Shown in pieces: positions 27,301-33,281 of a stretch of DNA of 43,723 bases. This DNA comes from Lachnospiraceae bacterium (GTDB lineage: Bacteria > Bacillota > Clostridia > Lachnospirales > Lachnospiraceae). The position numbers were made by a program, and so were the translations under genes. Position 1 is the first letter of the stretch; each line of letters begins with the position of its first letter. Under the pieces are notes generated by a model, which saw nothing but the letters and a program-made list of their open reading frames with translations, ran no database searches and was not told where the DNA came from. The stretch lies in NCBI GenBank assembly GCA_021205755.1, contig JAJPWX010000112.1, positions 1 to 43,723 of the forward strand. Direction: 5' to 3'.

Positions 27301-27495
27301 GTGGGAGGGGCGCTGACTGGCGTACATCTGACAGAAGGGGAGCATTCGATTGAAATGAAGTATACGCCGTCCGGGCTGTGGCTCGGTACCGGTATTACGC
27401 TGGTTTCTGCGGTGCTGTTTCTGGGCACCTGCGCATGGAATGCAGCGGACAAAAAGCGTAGAAAAGGAAAGCCGGAGCATCGGAAAGCGGCTTGA
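24382..27495 (+). CDS. GtrA-family membrane domain fused to YfhO-family (GT-C) membrane glycosyltransferase
   Basis: A 1037-residue multi-spanning protein with two recognisable parts. Residues 1-132 form a GtrA/GtcA-like domain with four membrane segments: RYIFFGGCTTAVNLVSYYLL near the N terminus, ANTIAVLLAIVFAYVVNKLF, the RLGTMLIEVLGVLCLVCIWG helix and VVILVLNFLISKFVVF. A basic and acidic linker of about 60 residues follows (133-192). From 193 on it is a YfhO-type protein, with the early extracellular acidic motif LLIIDSLHQYLPFYTDFHEK, about ten further membrane helices, and a large C-terminal extracytoplasmic region (about 670-1000) before a last helix and a basic tail. In Bacillus and Listeria, GtcA-like proteins are thought to flip undecaprenyl-phosphate sugars and YfhO to transfer them to teichoic acid; here both are one chain. 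The start is ATG 24382 with GAGG upstream. The GT2 partner (CsbB-like) is not in the window. Confidence 0.85.
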   Translation: MKKLIQNQAVRYIFFGGCTTAVNLVSYYLLCLAGMNITVANTIAVLLAIVFAYVVNKLFVFEHKTHSLAEFCREAGSFIGMRLGTMLIEVLGVLCLVCIWGLPNMVSKLLIQVVILVLNFLISKFVVFKEEASSAASVSSAQERSEDALDTKNDSETRSSLSEKTSAGKRRKQRFPEGIKAGRKKQRSAAGISRNYFLAGFFLTGAVALVGFALMGVWPFGDKTLLIIDSLHQYLPFYTDFHEKLVNSESFLYSFSGGFGYNFWSTYAYYLASPLNFLMAFIPTQNVCDFMDLMILLKIALCGGCFSWYLHKRDEERKYLPAVFGVMFGLSNFVIGYYFNLMWLDSIAMLPLIMYGIEQIVKGGKGKFYCLALFYGLWCNYYIGFMLCLFACLYFLVRQIAQTGEYGRQETAVPRSFARDLGKSCLTFAWYSLLAGGMAALVLIPAFLGLTASESMEGNSFPTVVKFYESLAELLENHMAFMEPVTISSTQVGLNVYCGVATVLLAILYLFDHEIRLRERLAHYGLCAFLLFSFACNIPNYIWHGFHQQNGLPNRFAFLYIAILLVMAYDALGHLKKFWLPELLFSVAAPVAFLIVRYLDPEQELEGYLFLISIGLLIFYFGFLLIGRYANRLKPSMFSAALACVLFVECAANAVYGISENGSVTRSIYLADQTSYQTLISNLDEDEDSFYRSEVDRQRMRNVTMFVGGNSMVMFNSTMQSSVVDFCDALGIEARTNKNGYLGVTKLMNDVFGIKYVATPSGISDTFYQFEKVDSDGELTLYENTNALSLGFMVDDAILEWDTTSGEPLDIQNSFVELATGHDAIYVLDRYIDMEDGENYAIKIPENKQVYMCIDTRVEKIELNTPEYSKTYSTYTDHLYVINSSEESDLADFTVTLKDTQTTVRAEIYTCSNEAYQEVVDALAESQLENLSVEGNHVSGDIDVKEEGTLLLTIPYDEGWTILVDGKETEFSCVGGALTGVHLTEGEHSIEMKYTPSGLWLGTGITLVSAVLFLGTCAWNAADKKRRKGKPEHRKAA

Positions 27496-27537
27496 TAATA
27501 AATAGACGACCATGGTTTTAACAGGAGGAAAAAAGAA

Positions 27538-28706
27538 ATGGATTTTGCATTTTCAGACAAAGCGGAACATATGGAAGAAGGTATTTTTGCGGCTCTGAAT
27601 GAAAAAAAAATGAACTGCTGCGGCAGGGACGAAAGGTTTGGAATCTTTCTGTGGGGACGCCGGATTTCGCGCCGCCGCAGCACATCATCGACGCGGTCTG
27701 CGAAGCTGCGAAAAAGCCGGAAAATTATAAATATTCTCTGGTCGAGCTGCCGGAGCTGATTGAGGCGCTGCAGGGATTCTATGAGCGGCGATTTGGGGTT
27801 ACGCTTGAAAAAAATGAGATCATGGAGCTTTACGGTTCACAGGAAGGGATGACACACCTGGCCTGGACGCTTTGTAATCCTGGTGACCTGGTGCTGGTGC
27901 CAAATCCTGGCTATCCGATTTTTGGTATTGGGCCGCAGCTGTGTGACGCCGAGCTGTGGGAATACCCGCTGTATGAGGAAAATGGATTCCTTCCAAGATT
28001 TTCTGACATTCCGGAGGAGGTGGCGCAGCGCGCCAAGCTGATGGTTGTGAGTTATCCGGCAAAACCGATCTGCCGTGTGGCGCCGGATTCTTTCTACCGG
28101 GAACTGATCGCTTTCGCGAAAAAATATCATATTATAATACTGCACGACAGCGCGTATTCGGATATTGTTTACGGGGGCAGAACGTGCGGCTCGTTCCTTT
28201 CCTATGAGGGGGCGAAAGAAGTCGGGATTGAATTTTATTCACTCTCGAAAACTTTTAATTATACCGGTGCGCGCGTCTCATTTGCGGTTGGCAATGCAGA
28301 CGTGATCCGGAGATTCCGGGCGATTCGCACCCAGTACGATTACGGAACCTTCCTGCCGGTGCAGTACGGCGCAATTGCCGCATTGAACGGACCCTTTGAC
28401 AGTGTCCTGCGCCAGAGAGAACTGTATGAGGAACGCAACCAGGCACTGTGCGGCGGTCTTCGTTCGATTGGCTGGAACGTGCCGGACAGTGAGGGAACTA
28501 TGTTTGTCTGGGCGCCGCTGCCAAAGGGATACACGAATTCCGTCGAGTTCTGTCTGACTCTGATGGAAAAATCGGGAGTGATCTGTACACCGGGAAGCAG
28601 CTTTGGTTCCCTGGGAGAAGGGTATGTGCGGTTTGCACTTGTGCTTCCGCCCAGGCAGCTGCGCGAGGCCGTGGAATGCATTCGGGTGAGCGGAGTGCTT
28701 GACTGA
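27538..28706 (+). CDS. Class I/II aminotransferase (LL-diaminopimelate aminotransferase-like), reading frame broken at an A9 tract
   Basis: A PLP-dependent fold-type I aminotransferase related to DapL and alanine/aspartate aminotransferases. The N-terminal 24 codons from ATG 27538 (GGAGGAAAAAAG upstream) read MDFAFSDKAEHMEEG..., and the rest is in the -1 frame from about 27611. One more A in the run 27602-27610 would join them into a normal product continuing NELLRQGRKVWNLSVGTPDF. Later motifs are VPNPGYPIFG, HDSAYSDI and the PLP-lysine motif FYSLSKTFNYTG. The segment SYPAKPICR has Lys where the family normally has the PLP-contacting Asn (PxNP). A GTG at 27651 could start a shortened protein. 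It is either a decaying pseudogene, a sequencing indel, or a slippage-controlled gene. Confidence 0.75.
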
Positions 28707-28732
28707 TGGTTTAGCAAGGTTTGGAGGATTTC

Positions 28733-29662
28733 ATGTCAGATAGGAAAGCATTGCTGCGGGAAGCAGCCGGGGAAGACTGCATTCTTGAGCAGGAGAGTAT
28801 GAAAAAGCATACCACTTTTCACATCGGTGGACCGGCGGATTATTTTGCCGCGCCGACGACAGAGGAAGGGGTGCAAAGGCTTGTAAAGCTCTGCCGGGAA
28901 ATGGAGTATCCATTTTATGTGATTGGAAATGGGAGCAATCTGTTGGTATCAGACGAGGGATATCGTGGACTGGTGCTGCAGTTGTATAAAAACCTTAGTG
29001 AAATAAAAGTTGTTTCTCAGAATACGGATCAGGGCGGCCTCATCTGGGCACAATCTGGCGCAATGCTCTCTGTGATTGCAAAAAGAGCCCTGGAAGCGGG
29101 ACTGACCGGATTAGAGTTTGCCGCCGGAATTCCCGGAACGCTGGGCGGAGCGGTTGTGATGAACGCCGGCGCGTACGGCGGTGAGATGAAGGATGTGCTG
29201 GTTTCTGCGACCGTCCTGAACCGGACAGGGGAGATCCTTGAGGTACCGGTTTCGGAGCTGGAGTTGGGGTATCGTCGCAGCGCGGTGCTTGCAAATGAGT
29301 GGATTGTGTTGGGGGCAAAGCTTGCTCTTGCTGATGGAGATAAAGAGACAATACGCGGCCGGATGGAGGAACTAAAACGGCAGCGCATAGAAAAGCAGCC
29401 GCTGGATCTTCCAAGTGCAGGCAGCACATTCAAGCGGCCGGAGGGCTTTTTTGCGGGAAAACTGATTATGGGCGCCGGATTGAGAGGGTATACAGTCGGA
29501 GGAGCACAGGTGTCAGAAAAGCACTGCGGATTTGTGGTCAATCGAGGCGGCGCAACTGCTGCGGATGTGCGGAAGCTGATCGCGGATGTGAGCGCCCGTG
29601 TATACGAAAATTCTGGCGTGACGCTGGAACCGGAGATCCGGATGCTCGGAGTATTTTTATAG
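28733..29662 (+). CDS. murB: UDP-N-acetylenolpyruvoylglucosamine reductase (MurB)
   Basis: A 309-residue FAD enzyme that reduces UDP-GlcNAc-enolpyruvate to UDP-MurNAc with NADPH, the second committed step of peptidoglycan synthesis. FAD-binding blocks are FHIGGPADYF, VIGNGSNLLV and AGIPGTLGGAVVMNAGAYGGEM. The catalytic serine lies in PSAGSTFKRPEGFFAGKLI and the C-terminal Glu in TLEPEIRMLG. The Tyr loop LELGYRRSAV marks the type II/Gram-positive form. The start is ATG 28733 with TTGGAGGA upstream. In related Clostridia murB heads a cluster with rapZ, yvcK and whiA; here whiA follows after a 198-bp hairpin-rich gap. Confidence 0.97.
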   Translation: MSDRKALLREAAGEDCILEQESMKKHTTFHIGGPADYFAAPTTEEGVQRLVKLCREMEYPFYVIGNGSNLLVSDEGYRGLVLQLYKNLSEIKVVSQNTDQGGLIWAQSGAMLSVIAKRALEAGLTGLEFAAGIPGTLGGAVVMNAGAYGGEMKDVLVSATVLNRTGEILEVPVSELELGYRRSAVLANEWIVLGAKLALADGDKETIRGRMEELKRQRIEKQPLDLPSAGSTFKRPEGFFAGKLIMGAGLRGYTVGGAQVSEKHCGFVVNRGGATAADVRKLIADVSARVYENSGVTLEPEIRMLGVFL

Positions 29663-29784
29663 TGAACGACAAATTCTTTTGTCATTCACTATAAATGATG
29701 CACACAGACGCGCGAGGAATGGCTGCTTACGCAGCCTCGCGTCTGGCGCAAAGTAAAACGACTTACGTCGTTTACTATAAATTT
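29662..29784. repeat. Three tandem hairpins between murB and whiA
   Basis: The first hairpin, at the murB stop, is TATAGTGAACGACAAA pairing with TTTGTCATTCACTATA (about 29659-29693). The second pairs GGCTGC with GCAGCC around TTAC, inside an outer GACGCG/CGCGTC (about 29707-29743). The third is AGTAAAACGAC with GTCGTTTACT around TTAC (29752-29775). A sequence matching the core of the third, ACGACTTACGTCGTTT followed by CTGTAAAT-like bases, recurs at 16278-16301 upstream of the minus-strand secreted-protein gene. None has a good T-tract except possibly the first, so they are more likely repeat elements or processing structures than terminators. Confidence 0.55.
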
Positions 29785-29787
29785 TGT

Positions 29788-29848
29788 GTAACAGTTCAGA
29801 ACAGCATCGAAAAGCGTAGACCTGTGTTCTGCCGTTCTGAATAGTGAG
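29788..29848. repeat. Short inverted-repeat element (copy B)
   Basis: GTAACAGTTCAGAACAGC (29788-29805) and GCCGTTCTGAATAGTGAG (29831-29848) are inverted copies of the same ends as copy A, around a 25-nt centre. The right arm runs into the GAGAGGTGAG ribosome site of whiA, so a hairpin formed in the mRNA could hide that site. Confidence 0.6.
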
Positions 29849-29860
29849 AGGTGAGATGCG

Positions 29861-30823
29861 ATGTCATTTTCTCAGGATGTGCGGCAGGAGCTTTCTTCTC
29901 AGATAGCACCTGCGCGCCATTGCAATCTGGCAGAACTGGCTGCGATTGTTGGCATGGCGGGGGAAATTTTTGCCGGAAAAGGCGGCTGCGTAATAAAAAT
30001 TCGTACCGAAAACCTTTTAGTAGCAAGAAAAAGCTTTACATTATTACAAAAAACATTTAATATAAGTGTTGATGTCTCAGCGCATATACATAGAAACGAA
30101 AAAAAGAGCGAACGAATCTATACGGTTCTGGTGAAAAATACAGAGGCGGCATTTAAAGTGCTTTGTGCTCTGAAAATGGTGAATGCAGAAGGAAACCTGA
30201 CAGAGACTGTATGCGCGGATCCGATTCTGGTGCAGCAGCCCTGCTGCCGCAGAGCTTATATTCGGGGAGCTTTTCTCTGCTCCGGTTCGATCAGCAATCC
30301 AGAGAAATCATATCATTTCGAGATTGTCTGTTCGCACCGCGAACATGCAGGTCAGCTTCAGATGCTGATTCGTTCCTTTGGGCCGGATGCCAAAATTGTA
30401 CAGCGTAAAAGCCATTACATTGTATATATTAAGGAAGGAGCCCAGATCGTAGACATGCTGAATATTATGGGAGCCCATGTCTCACTGATGAATCTGGAAA
30501 ATATCCGGATTGTCCGGGAGATGAGAAATTCGGTGAACCGCAAGGTAAACTGTGAGGCTGCCAATATTAACAAAACCGTAAATGCGTCTGTACGACAGAT
30601 GGAAGATATTCGCTGCCTGCGTGATACCGTGGGTTTTGAACAGCTTCCACCGCACCTCGCGCAGATCGCCAGATTGCGGCTGGCGAATCCAGACGCTTCT
30701 TTAGCGGAGCTGGGGGAGATGCTGGCACCTCCCATCGGTAAGTCTGGCGTGAACCACAGACTGAGGAAACTCAGCCAACTGGCAGAGCAGGTAAGAAATA
30801 AAACAGGAGAGCCACGCGTATGA
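29861..30823 (+). CDS. whiA: DNA-binding protein WhiA (sporulation/cell-division regulator family)
   Basis: A 320-residue WhiA homologue. The N-terminal half is the degenerate LAGLIDADG-like domain (CCRRAYIRGAFLCSGSISNP, YHFEIVCSHREHAGQL), which lacks endonuclease residues. The C-terminal half is the helix-turn-helix domain (LPPHLAQIARLRLANPDASLAELGEML, SGVNHRLRKLSQLAEQV). In Streptomyces WhiA drives sporulation septation genes; in Bacillus it affects division and chromosome segregation. The start is ATG 29861 after GAGAGGTGAG. It is followed by the HPr-like gene, the usual neighbour, but the normally preceding rapZ and yvcK are absent. Confidence 0.96.
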   Translation: MSFSQDVRQELSSQIAPARHCNLAELAAIVGMAGEIFAGKGGCVIKIRTENLLVARKSFTLLQKTFNISVDVSAHIHRNEKKSERIYTVLVKNTEAAFKVLCALKMVNAEGNLTETVCADPILVQQPCCRRAYIRGAFLCSGSISNPEKSYHFEIVCSHREHAGQLQMLIRSFGPDAKIVQRKSHYIVYIKEGAQIVDMLNIMGAHVSLMNLENIRIVREMRNSVNRKVNCEAANINKTVNASVRQMEDIRCLRDTVGFEQLPPHLAQIARLRLANPDASLAELGEMLAPPIGKSGVNHRLRKLSQLAEQVRNKTGEPRV

Positions 30824-30883
30824 ATTGTTACGCTTTGGCTTGGCAGGTTTTCGATATCTTCCGGGAATCGGAACATTGCCATC

Positions 30884-30910
30884 GTCCTCGATTTTCTGCG
30901 AAAAGAGGAC
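30884..30910 (+). other. Hairpin just upstream of the HPr-like gene
   Basis: GTCCTC (30884-30889) with GAGGAC (30905-30910), continued inside by TTTTC/GAAAA around a TGC loop, lies about 8 bases before the AAGGAGG ribosome site. There is no T-tract. It could stabilise or process the whiA transcript, or shape translation of the HPr-like gene. Confidence 0.4.
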
Positions 30911-30930
30911 AAGATTAAGGAGGAAATATT

Positions 30931-31188
30931 ATGACAAAAAAGGAAATCACAATTCAGCTTCCGAGCGGGCTGGAAGCCAGACCGATCGCCATGCTGGTGC
31001 AGATGGCGAGCCAGTATGAGAGTGAAATTCATCTCGAAAGCAATGGAAGAAATGTCAACGCGAAGAGCATCATGGGTATGATGACGCTGGGGCTTGACAC
31101 TGGGGATAAGGTTCTGGTGACCGCAGATGGCACGGATGAGCAGGCGGCTGTGAATAATATAGAAGAATATCTGAGCAAAACAAACTAA
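30931..31188 (+). CDS. HPr-family protein lacking the phosphorylatable His15 (Crh-like)
   Basis: An 85-residue HPr fold protein. In HPr, His15 in the GLHARPA motif carries phosphate from PEP to sugar PTS enzymes. Here the motif reads GLEARPI with Glu15 exactly at that position, so it cannot act in PTS phosphotransfer. The regulatory serine is kept: Ser46 in NAKSIMGMM, the site of HPr kinase. This is the pattern of Crh of Bacillus (which has Gln15), a CcpA co-repressor with a purely regulatory role. The start is ATG 30931 with AAGGAGG 9 bases upstream. It sits between whiA and a GNAT gene; such HPr paralogues next to whiA are common in Clostridia. The partner here is not known. Confidence 0.88.
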   Translation: MTKKEITIQLPSGLEARPIAMLVQMASQYESEIHLESNGRNVNAKSIMGMMTLGLDTGDKVLVTADGTDEQAAVNNIEEYLSKTN

Positions 31189-31200
31189 CGGGTAGCGGGT

Positions 31201-31755
31201 ATGGATATTTGTACGGCGAGCAGTCTGGATAAGAAATTTATCCTGGAGTTGTATCAGAAGACTTTTCCGCTCAGGGAGCGGCAGGAGTTTTCCCTGATTG
31301 AGCGCAGAGCTGCCATGGGGGAGATGGAAATCCTTCTCATCAGAGAAGAGCGAAAGCCAATTGGCTTTGCAATATTAGCATACGGAGAAAAGCTGATTTT
31401 GCTTGATTATTTTGCGATTAGCGAGAAATACCGCGGACAGGGGCTTGGAAGCGCGGCACTGGAATTGATTCGGGCGTTATATGATGACCGGCCGTTTTTC
31501 CTGGAACTTCGGAAACCGTGTGACGGTGCAGAAGCAGGTGTGGAGACAGATCCGGAAGAGACACGTCTTTTGAAACAGTGCGAGTCATTCTTTCTCTGTA
31601 ATGGTATGTATGTTACGGGGATTGACATCGAGCAGGGCGGGGTTTGTATGGAACTGCTCTCCACGCAGCCAGAGCTGTGCTTTGAGGAGTGCGAGCAGGT
31701 GTATCGTTCTCTTTTTGGAGCAAATTATCGTGATATCGTAAAACGAGTGAAATAA
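31201..31755 (+). CDS. GNAT-family N-acetyltransferase
   Basis: A 184-residue protein with the GNAT acetyl-CoA fold. Strands 2-4 are MEILLIREERKPIGFAILA and KLILLDYFAIS, followed by the acetyl-CoA pyrophosphate loop KYRGQGLGSAALELI (motif A, Q/R-x-x-G-x-G/A). The C-terminal part is short and rich in Cys and Glu, and its substrate cannot be deduced. The start codon is 12 bp after the HPr-like stop and has only a weak GGGT ribosome site, so translation may be coupled to upstream genes. It is the last gene before a strong terminator and probably part of the murB/whiA/HPr transcription unit. Confidence 0.85.
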   Translation: MDICTASSLDKKFILELYQKTFPLRERQEFSLIERRAAMGEMEILLIREERKPIGFAILAYGEKLILLDYFAISEKYRGQGLGSAALELIRALYDDRPFFLELRKPCDGAEAGVETDPEETRLLKQCESFFLCNGMYVTGIDIEQGGVCMELLSTQPELCFEECEQVYRSLFGANYRDIVKRVK

Positions 31756-31768
31756 ATAGCAGAGTGTA

Positions 31769-31810
31769 AAGGAAAAGGATGCCAGGGAACGGCATCCTTT
31801 TCCTTCCCTT
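31769..31810 (+). terminator. Intrinsic terminator after the GNAT gene
   Basis: AAGGAAAAGGATGCC (31769-31783) and GGCATCCTTTTCCTT (31791-31805) form a 15-bp perfect stem around a 7-nt loop, with T-rich sequence in and after the 3' arm. Confidence 0.9.
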
Positions 31811-31840
31811 TTGCAGGAAATCGAACTCTGTTTCGGATAG

Positions 31841-31892
31841 GTAACGATTCAGAACGTCAGGCAGTCTGCGGACTGTTTTTCTGAACTGTTAC
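31841..31892. repeat. Short inverted-repeat element (copy C)
   Basis: GTAACGATTCAGAACG at the left (31841-31856) and TTTTTCTGAACTGTTAC at the right (31876-31892) are inverted copies of the GTAAC...TTCAGAAC ends. It has an internal CAGTC/GACTG repeat (31863-31875). It lies in the 388-bp gap between the GNAT terminator and the lacI promoter. Confidence 0.6.
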
Positions 31893-31902
31893 TTATATAG
31901 AA

Positions 31903-31915
31903 AGAAAACGTTTTA
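31903..31915. promoter_or_regulatory. Operator-like palindrome upstream of the first LacI-family gene
   Basis: GAAAACGTTTTAG contains the perfect palindrome AAAACGTTTT (31905-31914), centred on CG as in LacI/GalR and CcpA sites. It lies about 145 bp before the promoter at 32061. The remaining 31916-32060 is AT-rich and holds nothing I can assign. Confidence 0.4.
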
Positions 31916-32060
31916 GAAAAAGTCCCGCTTCTGGTTACTGGTTTCCTTAATTCTCTTTTCGAGTTTCGAAAAAATGAAAATAATAAAAGGAAAAATTCAC
32001 AAAAACCGGATGACAAAAAAGTGCAAAATAACCAAAACGTGAAAAACTTCAAATTAGTTA

Positions 32061-32089
32061 TTGACAAAATGAACGAAATGCTGTTTAAT
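32061..32089 (+). promoter_or_regulatory. Promoter of the first LacI-family regulator
   Basis: TTGACA (32061-32066), a 17-bp spacer and TTTAAT (32084-32089). A half-palindromic AATCGTTTAAG follows near 32100 and could be an autoregulatory operator. Confidence 0.65.
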
Positions 32090-32143
32090 GTACTCAAGGA
32101 ATCGTTTAAGTAAAGACAGATTCGACAAGCAAAGGAGAAAAGC

Positions 32144-33145
32144 ATGGTTTCCATGAAGGAGATTGCGGCAGCCTGCGGAGTATCTGTAGCGACTGTCAGT
32201 AAGGCATTGAGTGATCATCGTGACATCGGTGAGAAGACAAAACGGCAGGTCAGAGAGACCGCAGACCGGATGGGATATCTCCCAAATATGTCTGCCCGCT
32301 ATCTCAAGACGAATCGCAGCTACAACATTGGCGTGTTTTTTGAAGACGCGGCACACAGCGGCCTTACTCATGATTTCTTCTCCGGTGTATTGGAGAGCTT
32401 GAAAATCACTGCGGAGTCCAGGGGGTTTGATATCACATTCCTGAATACGACCTCATCGGGCATGTCCTATGTAGAGCGTGCGCAGTACCGGGGATTCGAT
32501 GGAGTGGCGATTGCCTGTTTTGATTATTCAAATCCGAAGATCCTGGAGCTGCTGCAGAGCAGCGTGAAGGTAGTTACCGTTGACTACATTGCTGACAACC
32601 GCACGGCGGTCGTTTCAGACAATACGAGCGGCATGACGCAGCTGATGAAATATATTCTAGAACAGGGTCACAGAAAGATTGCCTACATCCACGGCGATGA
32701 GGGGCGAGTGACAAGGCAGAGGCTGGCTTCCTACTATCGATGCATGGAAGAGTATGGTGTGACGGTTTCGGACGCATACATTCAGCCAGGTCTGTATCGG
32801 GATCGACAGCTTGCCTATGAAAAGACAGAGGAACTGCTTTCTCTGAAAGAGCCGCCGACCTGTATTCTTTATCCGGATGATGTGGCTGCATTTGGCGGGA
32901 TTAACGCAATCCGTGCCAGAGGCCTGCGGATGCCGGAGGATATTTCGGTTGCCGGTTATGACGGAATCCGCGCATTGCAGTACAGCGAGCCGAGACTGAC
33001 GACCGTCCGACAGGATATGGAAGCACTTGGACGCCTTGCGGCGGAAAGCCTGATTGCGGAGATTGAACGCCCGATGCTGACAGCTCCTACTATCCACACG
33101 GTTGAGGGAAGCTTGTTAGAGGGACAGACCGTTCGGAAAATTTAG
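32144..33145 (+). CDS. LacI/GalR-family transcriptional regulator
   Basis: A 333-residue regulator. The N-terminal helix-turn-helix and hinge (SMKEIAAACGVSVATVSKALSD, then MGYLPNMSARYLKTN) are typical LacI family. The periplasmic-binding-protein-like effector domain covers residues about 60-333 (NIGVFFEDA, GVAIACFDY, HRKIAYIHGDEG, ILYPDDVAAFGGINAIRARG, ISVAGYDG). The start is ATG 32144 with AAAGGAG upstream. It is followed by a substrate-binding protein, two permeases and a beta-mannosidase, so the likely effector is a mannoside imported by that transporter. The effector itself cannot be read from sequence. Confidence 0.92.
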   Translation: MVSMKEIAAACGVSVATVSKALSDHRDIGEKTKRQVRETADRMGYLPNMSARYLKTNRSYNIGVFFEDAAHSGLTHDFFSGVLESLKITAESRGFDITFLNTTSSGMSYVERAQYRGFDGVAIACFDYSNPKILELLQSSVKVVTVDYIADNRTAVVSDNTSGMTQLMKYILEQGHRKIAYIHGDEGRVTRQRLASYYRCMEEYGVTVSDAYIQPGLYRDRQLAYEKTEELLSLKEPPTCILYPDDVAAFGGINAIRARGLRMPEDISVAGYDGIRALQYSEPRLTTVRQDMEALGRLAAESLIAEIERPMLTAPTIHTVEGSLLEGQTVRKI

Positions 33146-33180
33146 ATTGTTATCGCGGAATGACCCGCGTAGCATAATAT

Positions 33181-33246
33181 GTCGTGTGCGCTTTTTGCAC
33201 ACGACGAAGGCCAGCCCATCGCGCAGCGATTGCAAGTGGCTGGCTC
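33181..33246. repeat. Strong hairpins between lacI and the substrate-binding protein gene
   Basis: GTCGTGTGC (33181-33189) pairs with GCACACGAC (33197-33205) across CGCTTTTT-type loop bases. A second structure pairs GCCAGCC (33210-33216) with GGCTGGC (33239-33245) and encloses ATCGC/GCGAT (33218-33230). There is no T-tract after either. They could punctuate the operon, protecting or separating the abundant binding-protein mRNA, or be REP-like repeats. Confidence 0.5.
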
Positions 33247-33281
33247 AACAAAAATACCACTTTTAAAGGAGGACTATCACA

